Shown here in pieces: positions 53,303 through 62,127 of a stretch of 64,000 nt of DNA; the stretch's first letter is position 1, and every line of letters begins with the position of its first letter. Position numbers and translations under genes: made by a program. The DNA comes from JAJEBT01 sp965221485 (lineage in GTDB: Bacteria > Pseudomonadota > Alphaproteobacteria > MPNO01 > UBA830), in assembly GCA_965221485.1 (NCBI GenBank), contig OZ244893.1, positions 124,001 to 188,000 of the forward strand. The letters are read 5' to 3'. The notes below the pieces were generated by a model that saw only the letters and a list, made by a program, of their open reading frames with translations, did not search any database and was not told where the DNA came from.

Positions 53303-54392
53303 AAAAACCCGCCGCCGCGGCCATCCCGGCTGTTTCCTGATTCTGGCCGGACTGGTTGTGGGATCGCCTGGCGGTCTCGCACAGGTCCCGGACAACCGCG
53401 GCGTTTCTCTCAAACCCTCGGAAAACGTGGCGCCCGCCTATCAGGACACCCTTGAGCAGCGCGACGCAGATCGGCTGGACCGCGCTCTCGACAGGGGACG
53501 CTCCTATCTGCCGACCGTTCAGGGAGAAGGGGAGTCTCCGGCGGTCCCGTCGCCACGAAAGATCGTTCCTGCAGAACCGCGGGTTCGCCCCTCCATCACA
53601 GAATATCCGGTGGTTCGCATCACTCCTGTCAAACGCCCGGAGCCCCGCAGCAGGGACCGGCAGAATACCGATCTCACTGAGACACTCGATGTCCTGTTCG
53701 AGACCTGGAACCGTCCTCCCGGAATCGTGCGAATCCGGTATCCGAAGGAACCGGTCCCGTCCCGGGTCGCCGTGCCCGGATCCCGATCGACAGTCCTGAC
53801 CGGGATCCATGCCGGAACCGGGCTTTATGCCCGGACGCTTCATGCGATCGAGTCGTCCCGCTCGGCTCCCGTCCTTCTGGAACTGCTGCAGCCGCCGCTG
53901 GCCGGCGCGATCGCCACGGGTGAATTTGACCGCAAGGGGAAGCATCTCGGATTCCGGTTCAAGCGTCTGGAACATCAGGGCCAGACCTTTACGATCGATG
54001 CCTGGGCTGTTTCGCCAGAATGCGGCTGTTTCTCCATTCCGGGTGAGATCGATCATCATCTTCTGCAACGGGTGCTGCTGCCTGCCGCCGCCGGATTTGC
54101 CGAAGGATTTCTGACGGCGGCGGCCCGTCCCGCCGAATCTGTCAGCTTCGGTGGGGCCGACGTCACCTGGTCCCGCCAGTCTGGTGATCGGGACCATCAT
54201 TTGATGGAAGGGCTGGGTGCCGTCGCACGGTCTCTCAGCGGCCTCTTCCTCCAGAATGCGCCCCGGGAGTCCAGCATTCGGATCCCGCGCAATACGGAAG
54301 TGGTGCTGCTGTTTACCCGATCCCCTGTACCCGGGCGACCGGATTCGCAGCATCAGCAATCCTCCGGAGAGGAGGCCTCCCATACCCGATAA
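53292..54392 (+). CDS. dotG: DotG/IcmE/TraO-family channel protein (VirB10-like C-terminus)
   Basis: 366 residues, about one third of Legionella DotG because the long repeat region is absent, as in plasmid TraO proteins. An N-terminal hydrophobic helix (C-F-L-I-L-A-G-L-V-V-G) and a Pro/Arg-rich spacer precede a VirB10-like domain (about 160-350): G-I-H-A-G-T-G-L-Y-A-R-T-L-H-A-I, L-A-G-A-I-A-T-G-E-F and I-R-I-P-R-N-T-E-V-V-L-L-F. A Cys pair (E-C-G-C) sits in the core. It spans the envelope and joins inner and outer parts of the channel. Confidence 0.86.
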   Translation: MTAEKTRRRGHPGCFLILAGLVVGSPGGLAQVPDNRGVSLKPSENVAPAYQDTLEQRDADRLDRALDRGRSYLPTVQGEGESPAVPSPRKIVPAEPRVRPSITEYPVVRITPVKRPEPRSRDRQNTDLTETLDVLFETWNRPPGIVRIRYPKEPVPSRVAVPGSRSTVLTGIHAGTGLYARTLHAIESSRSAPVLLELLQPPLAGAIATGEFDRKGKHLGFRFKRLEHQGQTFTIDAWAVSPECGCFSIPGEIDHHLLQRVLLPAAAGFAEGFLTAAARPAESVSFGGADVTWSRQSGDRDHHLMEGLGAVARSLSGLFLQNAPRESSIRIPRNTEVVLLFTRSPVPGRPDSQHQQSSGEEASHTR

Positions 54393-54921
54393 CAATCTCG
54401 GATCGGCGCTGATTGCACTGGTCTCGGACATCGAACCGGCCCTGCTGGGGCTGGTTTCGCTCGGCTGCACTCTGCTCGCGGTCGGTGTTTTCCTCCACGC
54501 ATCCCTGCGTCTTCTCAGACATGCGGAGGGCGGTCCGCGTGCACCCTCGGGCCTCGGGACAGCTGTCGGCTTTATGGTTTGCGTCATTCTCGTGACCCTG
54601 CCGGCCTGGTTGACGGGTGGAGCCTGGTCCCTGTTTGGAGATGATCCGGGATCCACTCATCTCGGAATCGGCTACCGGGCGCGCGGTGCTGAATTTGACG
54701 CGCTGCTTGATGCTGTTTTCACCCTGGTTCAATTGATCGGTCTCATCGCCTTCATTCGAGGCCTGTTCGTGTTACGGGCAGCGGCCGATCAAAACCCCGG
54801 CGCCGGGGCTGGCAGTGCCTTTGCCCACATGCTGGGCGGTCTGGCCGCATGGCATATCACGGCGGTCATTGCCGCCGTACAGAACACCCTTGGAATCACT
54901 GTTCTCCAGGTCTCTTCATAG
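54382..54921 (+). CDS. IcmC/TraQ-like membrane protein (apparent ATA start)
   Basis: About 179 residues. Hydropathy shows four helices, beginning I-E-P-A-L-L-G-L-V-S-L-G and ending in H-M-L-G-G-L-A-A-W-H-I-T-A-V-I-A-A-V, the closing pattern of IcmC/DotE-TraQ proteins. There is no ATG, GTG or TTG in the right place. The only well-placed codon is ATA at 54382, 6 nt after GGAGAGGAGG (54366-54375), giving (M)PDNNLGS; the nearest conventional start (GTG 54217) lies deep inside dotG. It overlaps dotG by 11 bp and precedes the icmD gene, matching traQ-traR. Confidence 0.68.
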   Translation: MPDNNLGSALIALVSDIEPALLGLVSLGCTLLAVGVFLHASLRLLRHAEGGPRAPSGLGTAVGFMVCVILVTLPAWLTGGAWSLFGDDPGSTHLGIGYRARGAEFDALLDAVFTLVQLIGLIAFIRGLFVLRAAADQNPGAGAGSAFAHMLGGLAAWHITAVIAAVQNTLGITVLQVSS

Positions 54922-54930
54922 GAGTCTCCG

Positions 54931-55275
54931 ATGAGTTACACGATTGTCGCGGCAGTGCTTGTTTTCCTGCTGGCAGTCCCGCCGGCCGGAGCGATTTCGC
55001 TCGGTGAAATGGCCCGTCAGGCCACGAACGATCTCGAAGCCGTTCCCGGCTTTATCGCGATCACCTTTTATGTTGTCGGGGCCGCTGTCGTGGGTCTTGG
55101 CCTTCTCAAACTCAAGCGACATGTGGATCATCCGCAACAGACCGCCATCGGCAGCGGGATGATGGCGCTCCTGGTCGGAGTGGCGCTGATCCTGACCCCT
55201 GCGGTGATCAATGGGCTGGCGGCGACACTCGGTCTTGACAGCGCCCCTGCTTCTGTCGTTCGTCCGCGCCTGTAG
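54931..55275 (+). CDS. icmD: IcmD/DotP/TraR-family membrane protein
   Basis: 114 residues, with GGAG upstream. A signal-peptide-like first helix is followed by S-L-G-E-M-A-R-Q-A-T, a second helix (F-Y-V-V-G-A-A-V-V-G-L-G), the conserved L-K-L-K-R-H-V-D-H-P-Q-Q-T and a third helix. The L-K-x-H-x-x-x-P-x-Q-T block between helices is diagnostic of IcmD/TraR. Role: inner-membrane part of the type IVB complex. Confidence 0.87.
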   Translation: MSYTIVAAVLVFLLAVPPAGAISLGEMARQATNDLEAVPGFIAITFYVVGAAVVGLGLLKLKRHVDHPQQTAIGSGMMALLVGVALILTPAVINGLAATLGLDSAPASVVRPRL

Positions 55276-55284
55276 TCCGTTCCA

Positions 55285-58260
55285 GTGCCCCTGATCGAAG
55301 ACATGACCGCGCTGGCCTGGACGGCGCTGCGGAAGCCCCTGGAAAGCTTCATGCTGACATCGGCCGTGATCGGAAACGGTGTGCTCCTGGGCCGCGACGG
55401 CTCCCTGGTGTCGCTGTTTCATCTTGACGGATCCCGCGCCCTGATGGGTCCGGGAGAAATGGCTGCGTTTGTTGAACTGGCGTGCCGCCGCCTGAACAGT
55501 GATTTCACGGCACCGGGTCATGCGCTCCATGTGGTGTTCGAGCGCGCGCCTGACGAAGCCGCGGCCCTTGTCGAGGCGGTGAGCCGGCATCAGCACAGCC
55601 GCGCCCGGGAATGCGGACTCCGGCTTGATGACGTGATTTCCGAGCGCAGCCGGCGTCTCGTGCCGCTGCTTGCTGCGGAGACCCTGGTGATCGCCTGCTG
55701 GACCCGACCCGCCGTCCTGCTTGCGCGCCAGGAAGAGCGTGACCGGAACCGGCTTCGGAAGCGATTGCGTCACTGGATCCCCAGCCATGCGGATGCCCAG
55801 TGCCCGCTCGCGGTTCATGACAGCCTGCTGCCCCGTCATGAGGCTCTGGTCGAGACACTGGCCGGGGTTCTTGCCGAGGGAGGCCTGATTGCCGACCGGC
55901 TGGATGATGACGAAGCCTTGCGAACCATTCGCCGGTTTCTCAACGGACCGGACGCCGCGGGTTCGGACTGGCGCCCGGTCACCAACCGGAACGAGGCCCC
56001 GCCGCGAATGACCGATCCTCCGGAGATCGGGGGATTTCCGCCGCCATTGGCTCCCCAGCTGCTGGTGCGCGACCCGGTCCGCCGTGGCTCGATGCTCGAA
56101 ATCGGAAACCGGGCCTATGGCGCACTCGACATGGTGCTGGGGCCACGCAGCATCCGGCCGTTTTCCGAACTGATCGGACGCGCCGCGGCCGCTGACATCC
56201 CGTTCCGGTTTTCGCTTCTCATCGAGGGTGGCGCCCTGACCGGTATGCACGCCGCGCTCACCCGGGTGGGCGCGGCATTCCTCGCCTTTTCTTCCGACGA
56301 TTCGCTGCTGGTTCGCAATGCCATGCGCGATCTTGATCAGTTTGCCGCCCGGTCCCGCGCCGTCGTGCGCTGCCGCCTTGGTTTGCTGACCTGGGTCAGC
56401 GTCGGGTCGCCGGAGTCCCGGCTGGCCCGGCGGGTCAGCCGCCTCCAGCAGATCGCCGAAGGCTGGTCCGAGATGATCCTGTCGCCCATTACCGGGGATC
56501 CGCTCGAGACCTTTGCGGTCACCGTTCCCGGGTTTTGTTGTGCAGGCACGGCGGAACCCGGAGCCCTGCCGCTCGAGGACGGACTGGCCATGGTTCCGGT
56601 TGCCCGGCCGGCTCCGGTCGGGCGCGAGATGGCCAGTCATATCTTTCGGTCACCCGACGGCAAGATGCTGCCCTTCTCCTGGAGGGATGGCGAGGACTAC
56701 GGATTTGATGTCATCCATGGCCTTCCCGGTCGCGGCAAGTCAGTCCTGATGAACAGCCTGTCTCTCGCGTTCTGCATGGATGGCCGGCATGACCGCCTCC
56801 CTTTGGCTGCCACGATCGACATAGGTCTGTCGTCTCGCGGACTGATTTCACTGCTTCGTGCGGCGCTGCCGCCGGATCGCCGTGATGAGGCGGGCTGGTT
56901 CGGGCTGCAGATGACAGCCGGGCACGCCATCAATCCCTGTGATACCCAGCTCGGCTGCCGCGAGCCGCTCCCGGGCGAGCGGGCTTTCCTTGAAACCCTC
57001 TTGGGCCTGATCCTCACACCGGCTGGTGCAGGGGGCGTGCCCGACGGTCTGCGCGAACTCATCCCGCCGGTGCTCGCCGAAGCTTACAGATTACGTTCGG
57101 ATCGGGTGCCAGGTGGGGAACCGCATGGCTACAGGCCGGGCCGCGATGCGGCTGTCGACCGGGCGATTGAACAGGCAGGATGTCATCTTCCCGTGGAACC
57201 GCTGTGGTGGGAAGTTGTCGATTCGCTGTTTGCGGCCGGATTTCCCGATGCCGCCGCCCGTGCACAGCGTTACGCGGTTCCGGTGCTCGGCGATCTGATT
57301 ACCGCCGTCAGGGCCCCGTCGGTTCAGGATCTGATTGGCAACGCTGTGCTCGGCCATAGCGGCGAGGGCGTAACGTCGGCTTTTATCCGGATCATGACGG
57401 CGCTCGCGGGAAGCTGGCCTGTCATGTTTGCGCCCACCCAGTTTGATATCGGATCGGCGAGGGTGGCCGCCATCGACCTCAAGGAGGTGGCCCCCGGCGG
57501 ATCGCCGGAAGCCGATCGACAGACATCGGCCTTCTACATGCTGGCGCGCCATGCGCTGACACGCCACTGGTGGATACCGGATGATGCCATCGACGCTGTG
57601 GAACCAGCCTATCGAAGCTGGCACGCAGCGCGTCTCGCCGAAATCCGTGACACGCCCAAACGGCTTGCCTATGACGAGTTTCACCGGACCGGCGGCGTAA
57701 CGGCAGTGAGGGCCCAGCTCGAGCGTGACGTGCGCGAAGCGCGCAAGCAGCGCGTCCGGATCACACTGGCTTCGCAAAGACTGGACGATTTCGGGGAGGC
57801 CCTGATCGAACTGGCCAACCGCTACTGGGTGCTGGGATCCGGCGGAAAGGCCAGTGAGCTCGAAAGCCTGTCCAGGCTGTTCACTCTCAATGAAACCGCC
57901 CGGGCGGTGGTACAGAACACCTTGAACGGGCCGGGGCGCGACGGAGCGCCGGCGCTCCTGATCGCGATCGGCCCGCGGGGGCGGTTCGAGCAGATCGTGA
58001 TCAACACCCCCGGTCCCGTCGAGCTGTGGGCCCTGACGACCCGTCCTCGTGATGCGGCGCTCCGGGACCGGGTTTATGAACGGCTGCGCCCGGCAGAAGC
58101 CCGCGCCGTGCTCGCACAAAGGTTTCCGTCCGGCTCGGCAAGCGAATGGATCGAGGCGGAGTTTTCTCGCCTTGAGAACCAGGGTGATGCGCCTTCGGAA
58201 GCCGGGCTACTGGATCGCATTGCCAATGAACTGTGTGAACACGCGGGTGCCTACTCATGA
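55285..58260 (+). CDS. dotO: DotO/IcmB/TraU-family ATPase
   Basis: 991 residues, starting at GTG 55285 or at ATG 55303. A large VirB4-like protein with Walker A (G-L-P-G-R-G-K-S, 479-486), Walker B region near R-L-A-Y-D-E-F-H-R-T-G-G (about 790-802) and the downstream V-R-I-T-L-A-S-Q-R-L-D-D motif with the sensor Gln. The N-terminal 450 residues match the TraU/IcmB membrane-docking part (I-G-N-G-V-L-L-G-R-D-G-S-L-V-S-L). It drives assembly or transfer from the cytoplasmic side and is the largest gene of the transfer block. Confidence 0.92.
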   Translation: MPLIEDMTALAWTALRKPLESFMLTSAVIGNGVLLGRDGSLVSLFHLDGSRALMGPGEMAAFVELACRRLNSDFTAPGHALHVVFERAPDEAAALVEAVSRHQHSRARECGLRLDDVISERSRRLVPLLAAETLVIACWTRPAVLLARQEERDRNRLRKRLRHWIPSHADAQCPLAVHDSLLPRHEALVETLAGVLAEGGLIADRLDDDEALRTIRRFLNGPDAAGSDWRPVTNRNEAPPRMTDPPEIGGFPPPLAPQLLVRDPVRRGSMLEIGNRAYGALDMVLGPRSIRPFSELIGRAAAADIPFRFSLLIEGGALTGMHAALTRVGAAFLAFSSDDSLLVRNAMRDLDQFAARSRAVVRCRLGLLTWVSVGSPESRLARRVSRLQQIAEGWSEMILSPITGDPLETFAVTVPGFCCAGTAEPGALPLEDGLAMVPVARPAPVGREMASHIFRSPDGKMLPFSWRDGEDYGFDVIHGLPGRGKSVLMNSLSLAFCMDGRHDRLPLAATIDIGLSSRGLISLLRAALPPDRRDEAGWFGLQMTAGHAINPCDTQLGCREPLPGERAFLETLLGLILTPAGAGGVPDGLRELIPPVLAEAYRLRSDRVPGGEPHGYRPGRDAAVDRAIEQAGCHLPVEPLWWEVVDSLFAAGFPDAAARAQRYAVPVLGDLITAVRAPSVQDLIGNAVLGHSGEGVTSAFIRIMTALAGSWPVMFAPTQFDIGSARVAAIDLKEVAPGGSPEADRQTSAFYMLARHALTRHWWIPDDAIDAVEPAYRSWHAARLAEIRDTPKRLAYDEFHRTGGVTAVRAQLERDVREARKQRVRITLASQRLDDFGEALIELANRYWVLGSGGKASELESLSRLFTLNETARAVVQNTLNGPGRDGAPALLIAIGPRGRFEQIVINTPGPVELWALTTRPRDAALRDRVYERLRPAEARAVLAQRFPSGSASEWIEAEFSRLENQGDAPSEAGLLDRIANELCEHAGAYS

Positions 58261-58751
58261 CTCTGAAATCACGATGTCGTGTTCGGAGTGCTGCCGGGGC
58301 AGCGCTCCTCGTTCTGATCCTGTCATCTCCCGCCCGGGCGATGCCTGACGGTGGCGCCGATTGTGACGCGGCTGTTCATGATGCGCTGGCAGAAAGCGCG
58401 CGGCGCGGGGTGGAGGCCGAGGTTGCAATCGTCCGGCATCCCGAGCAGGGGATTCGCAACCCCGAGTCCATTCTGGATTTTTCCTGTGTGGCGCAAATGT
58501 TCGATTTTCGCCGCTTCGACATCCTGTTTGATTCAGGACAGGACATGGCCAGTCTCCTGGGCGCACTCCAGAGGCAGGTCTGCAGCGTTGCCCAGAGGGC
58601 TTATCAGCGCACGGTTGGCCGCGATCTGGACCCTGTTTTCTATACGGCCCGAATCCCCCGTCTTCCAGGCCTCGCGCCTGTTCCGGACGACCGTGTATCC
58701 GGCAGTGCGAGCGGCTCCCGGTTTCGGGAAGTGCTTGGAGGTTCGCAATGA
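58257..58751 (+). CDS. Exported protein of unknown function in the transfer operon
   Basis: 164 residues; ATG 58257 overlaps the dotO stop. Signal peptide (A-A-L-L-V-L-I-L-S-S-P-A-R-A-M). The mature protein has three Cys (A-D-C-D-A, D-F-S-C-V and R-Q-V-C-S), a run N-P-E-S-I-L-D-F-S-C and a helix ending A-Q-R-A-Y. No family was recognised. The position between dotO and a TraW-like gene equals traV in IncI plasmids, but sequence similarity to TraV could not be judged. Confidence 0.65.
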   Translation: MTLKSRCRVRSAAGAALLVLILSSPARAMPDGGADCDAAVHDALAESARRGVEAEVAIVRHPEQGIRNPESILDFSCVAQMFDFRRFDILFDSGQDMASLLGALQRQVCSVAQRAYQRTVGRDLDPVFYTARIPRLPGLAPVPDDRVSGSASGSRFREVLGGSQ

Positions 58752-59908
58752 TGCGGGGTGGCGAGATGCGAACCAGGATCCGGCAGCTTGTCCTGAGGAT
58801 CGGCTCATGGGGTGTGGTTGCCCTGATCGGACTTGCGGCAGCGGCTCCGGCTGCCGCCCTTCGCTGCGACCGGACCGATAACGACCACGCCGAAGCCAGT
58901 CGTGTGATACAGGCCATGACACGGAGACTCGACGTCATGGAAGCCCGGATTGTCGAGGCGCTGACGCTTCAGACGGGGCAGCTTTCCGGCTATCAGGCCC
59001 AGAGCACCCGGGCGGTGATCGAGGCCATCGATTCCCAGACCCGTCTCCGGGCCCAGATTGCGCGTGAAGTCGCGGAAACCGAAATCATGCGCGCCCGCAG
59101 GCCCGACCGCGGTACCTGTGCAGCGATCACAGGCCTTTCCGGTCTTGCCGCGACGGAGCGCATTTCCAACACGGCTCATGCTGCGACCGCTGCGCGAGAA
59201 GGTGGCCGGATTGCCGGTGATCGGGCTGTCACCGACGGGGCCGGTGCCGACAGTGCCGCCCGCTTCCAGGCGGTGACCGGACGGTTCTGCAATCGGGAGC
59301 GGGGCGGTTCCGCAGCCTGTCACGGCAGGGCCGAACGTCATGGCGCCGATCTTGTCGCCGGAAATCTCTTCGATCAGGGAACCCTTGTCAGTGACACAGA
59401 GAGGGAAACCGTTCGCGAGCTCTCCCGAAACCTGGCGGCACCGGTGATTCATGATCCGCCGCCGTTCGCTGCAGCAACGACGGAACAGGAACGGCGCTTG
59501 CTGCTTCTGGGTCGATCGGCGGATGCCCGGGCCTCCCTTGCCGCCGACTATTTTGCGCGGGCACAGGCCCTTCGGACTCCCGCGGTCGATCTTGAAGCCT
59601 GGGCAGGTGCCATGTTGCCGGAAGCGAGCGGGAGCCGTTCCGGGCCTCTCAGCCGCTATGAACTTCTCGGGATTCTCGCCAGTCGCCGCTTCGAGGACCC
59701 TGGCTGGTTTGTCCGCCTTCAGGGGCTGGGGGAGGCGAATCTTCTTCGGGAAATGGTCACGCTGCAGGCGATTTCCCTGATGCTTGACTGGGAACGCTAC
59801 CGTCTCGATGAGCGACGGGGTGCCATGGGTGCAGCGCGGCTTGCGCTGGACACCGAACAGATGCGTCGTCTGCCCGGACTCTCCAATCCCGGATCCGGTA
59901 CCCATTGA
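58748..59908 (+). CDS. traW: TraW-like exported protein of IncI-type transfer systems
   Basis: 386 residues, with the start overlapping the previous stop. A signal sequence (A-L-I-G-L-A-A-A-A-P-A-A-A) is followed by a long amphipathic helix (A-S-R-V-I-Q-A-M-T-R-R-L-D-V-M, then L-S-G-Y-Q-A-Q-S-T-R-A). A Cys pair lies in the middle (F-C-N-R-E and A-A-C-H-G), and the C-terminal part is helical. Layout and position directly before the TraY/DotA gene match TraW of IncI plasmids, an accessory factor needed for transfer. No catalytic motif is visible. Confidence 0.65.
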   Translation: MMRGGEMRTRIRQLVLRIGSWGVVALIGLAAAAPAAALRCDRTDNDHAEASRVIQAMTRRLDVMEARIVEALTLQTGQLSGYQAQSTRAVIEAIDSQTRLRAQIAREVAETEIMRARRPDRGTCAAITGLSGLAATERISNTAHAATAAREGGRIAGDRAVTDGAGADSAARFQAVTGRFCNRERGGSAACHGRAERHGADLVAGNLFDQGTLVSDTERETVRELSRNLAAPVIHDPPPFAAATTEQERRLLLLGRSADARASLAADYFARAQALRTPAVDLEAWAGAMLPEASGSRSGPLSRYELLGILASRRFEDPGWFVRLQGLGEANLLREMVTLQAISLMLDWERYRLDERRGAMGAARLALDTEQMRRLPGLSNPGSGTH

Positions 59909-62127
59909 AGGCGCGTCCGATTTTGCGTTTCCTGTTCGCGCCCGAGATCTTCCGGCTGGGGAGAGACCTGGCAGCGTCCGTCGGGAGGTTTCGGGGTCTG
60001 GTTGCGGGTCTTCTGAAGCGGCCGGAACCGGGAAGCTTCAGCTGGAAGCGGCTGACAGCGCCACACAACCGCCTGCTCACGCTCCTGGGATCGCTGCTTG
60101 TGGCGGGTGCGATGTTCCCCATTGCCATCGGGGCTGGCGGCCTTCTGTCCGCTGCCGCCCGGGCCCAGACCATGGAACCCGGGCTGTTCGATGAGGAAGA
60201 TCGCGGCACCCGGGATCTCCTGTCCTTTTTTGGCGAACTCGATCTGGAGCCTCACGGTGTTCTCGGGGACATGCTGTATCTGTTCAATGGCGGAATTCTC
60301 GCTTTGGCGGGATTCCTGCTGATCTATCATATCGTTTCCGGGACTGTGGCAACGGCGCGAACGGGCCGGTCGGGATTTGGCGGCTGGCAGATTCTGCGGA
60401 TTGTGACGGCCATTGCTCTCATGGCGCCGCTGCCGGGCGGAATGAGCGGCGGTCAGCATATCGTGGTCGGGCTGGCCAATCTGGGGGGCGATTTTGCCAA
60501 CACGATCTGGAGGTCATTCAGCGAGGCCTCGCTTGTGCGCGGTCAACCGGTGGCACCGGGCCCGGCATCGGCGAACTGGCGCTCGGCGATTGCCCGCACA
60601 TTGCTGGCGGCCGTGTGCCGCCATGTGGCGAACGCCGAGGCAGTGGCGGCCGGTGATGCAGCCTATATCGCGGTTCGCACGGAAACCGGCCCGGGTCGGG
60701 TGATCCTTCACTTTGACGGGCGCGGCGGTATGCCCGGTGATCTCTGCGGATCGATCCGGTTTGACGGGCTTGACGGTGAGGGTCCGGGTGCGCTGGCGGC
60801 GGCCGGACACCGTGATGCGCTTGAAGGATTGTTTCCGGTGATTGGGGAACTTGCAGCGCGATTCGGTGATCACTACGTTCCGGGATCACAGGTCTATGGC
60901 CAGCCTCTTCCGGATGTTGACACGATTCTGCGGGAAGGCGATCTCGCAGGGACCTATGCATCGGTTCTCGGTCAGGCGCTCCGCGATGCTGCAACTGCGG
61001 AGACGCGGGCCATGGAGGACCGGCTTGCGGAGGATGCCGCGCGATCGAGCTGGTTGTCCGCTGCCGGATTCTTCAACACGATCGCGGCCCGGACGGGGCG
61101 CTTTCGGGCCGCGGTACAGAATGTACCGGATGTTTCGCTTCCGCTCCCCAGCCTCGAAGACTGGTTGCCGCGTTCTGCAGCTGCCGTCCGGGCCCTGGTT
61201 GCTGCGCTCGCGCATTCCCGTCACTACCAGCCGGTGTTTTTCTCTGCCGCCGCGGGTGTGACAGGCTCTCTTCCGACGGCAGCCGGCGGTGCTTCGGGGC
61301 TGGTGGACAGTCTTCTGGAATTTATTGATCTCGATACCATCATCGTCGCCGACAGCGGCAATCCGGTCGCGGATCTGAGCGGCATGGGCCACAACCTGAT
61401 CTCGGCATCCGTGGCGTCCATCATGGCGATTTCGGGGGCGGCGGCCGGTTCGGGATTTCTCGAGTCCATTCCCTTCATCGGCAGGGGGCTTGACGCCTTT
61501 GAATCGGTGTGGCGGGTCACCGACAGCTTCGTCTCCACCATCCTCGGCCTGTTTCTTCTCGTGGGCGTGATTCTGGCCTATGTCCTGCCGTCCTTGCCGT
61601 TCATTCGTTTCCTGTTCGGAATCTTTGCCTGGCTCCTGAATGTTGTCGAGGCCGTCATGGCGATTCCGGTTTTTGCCGCTGCCCATGTGACCCGGGAGGA
61701 TCCTGATCGGCTGACTGTCCCGGCGACCCGTCAGGGATGGTTGTTCCTGCCCGGTCTTGTGCTTCGCCCTCCGCTGATGCTGTTCGGCCTGATCCTCGGT
61801 CACACGGTTTTTGTGGCAGCCATGGGCCTGTTCAATGAAATCTGGCTGCCGCGGCTGCGCGAGGTCAATGGTTCGACAAGTCTTGGTGTCATTGACGCCC
61901 TGGCCATGCTGTCCATCTATGTGGTTGTCACTTACGTTCTGATGAACAGCGCCTTCAAGCTCATTGATGGCTTGCCCGATGCTGTCCTGCAGTGGATCGG
62001 TGCACAGTCCGGATCCGGTGACGACGACTCCCGTTCTGTGAGCGCGGTCCTGTCCGCCGGAACCGCGCGCGTGAGCGGGATGCGTCTGGTCGGTCAGATT
62101 CGCAGTCAGAACGGACCGCGATCGTGA
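59905..62127 (+). CDS. traY: DotA/TraY-family polytopic membrane protein
   Basis: 740 residues from TTG 59905, overlapping the traW stop. The first hydrophobic segment (about 62-88) ends at a possible signal cleavage (A-A-A-R-A-Q). Further helices lie at about 130-150 and 165-180. A large periplasmic loop (about 190-495) follows, then a cluster of four or five helices (F-V-S-T-I-L-G-L-F-L-L-V-G-V, F-G-I-F-A-W-L-L-N-V-V-E-A-V). W-L-L-N-V-V-E-A-V with A-x-P-x-x-A-A-A-H is the conserved DotA/TraY segment. The loop here is shorter than in Legionella DotA, as usual for plasmids. Exclusion proteins act on TraY in IncI; none was seen here. Confidence 0.88.
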   Translation: MKARPILRFLFAPEIFRLGRDLAASVGRFRGLVAGLLKRPEPGSFSWKRLTAPHNRLLTLLGSLLVAGAMFPIAIGAGGLLSAAARAQTMEPGLFDEEDRGTRDLLSFFGELDLEPHGVLGDMLYLFNGGILALAGFLLIYHIVSGTVATARTGRSGFGGWQILRIVTAIALMAPLPGGMSGGQHIVVGLANLGGDFANTIWRSFSEASLVRGQPVAPGPASANWRSAIARTLLAAVCRHVANAEAVAAGDAAYIAVRTETGPGRVILHFDGRGGMPGDLCGSIRFDGLDGEGPGALAAAGHRDALEGLFPVIGELAARFGDHYVPGSQVYGQPLPDVDTILREGDLAGTYASVLGQALRDAATAETRAMEDRLAEDAARSSWLSAAGFFNTIAARTGRFRAAVQNVPDVSLPLPSLEDWLPRSAAAVRALVAALAHSRHYQPVFFSAAAGVTGSLPTAAGGASGLVDSLLEFIDLDTIIVADSGNPVADLSGMGHNLISASVASIMAISGAAAGSGFLESIPFIGRGLDAFESVWRVTDSFVSTILGLFLLVGVILAYVLPSLPFIRFLFGIFAWLLNVVEAVMAIPVFAAAHVTREDPDRLTVPATRQGWLFLPGLVLRPPLMLFGLILGHTVFVAAMGLFNEIWLPRLREVNGSTSLGVIDALAMLSIYVVVTYVLMNSAFKLIDGLPDAVLQWIGAQSGSGDDDSRSVSAVLSAGTARVSGMRLVGQIRSQNGPRS

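Noticed and set aside
54217..54381. GTG at 54217 as start of the IcmC-like gene
   Set aside because: It would overlap dotG by about 175 bp and add a Cys/Pro/Arg-rich leader unlike any family member.
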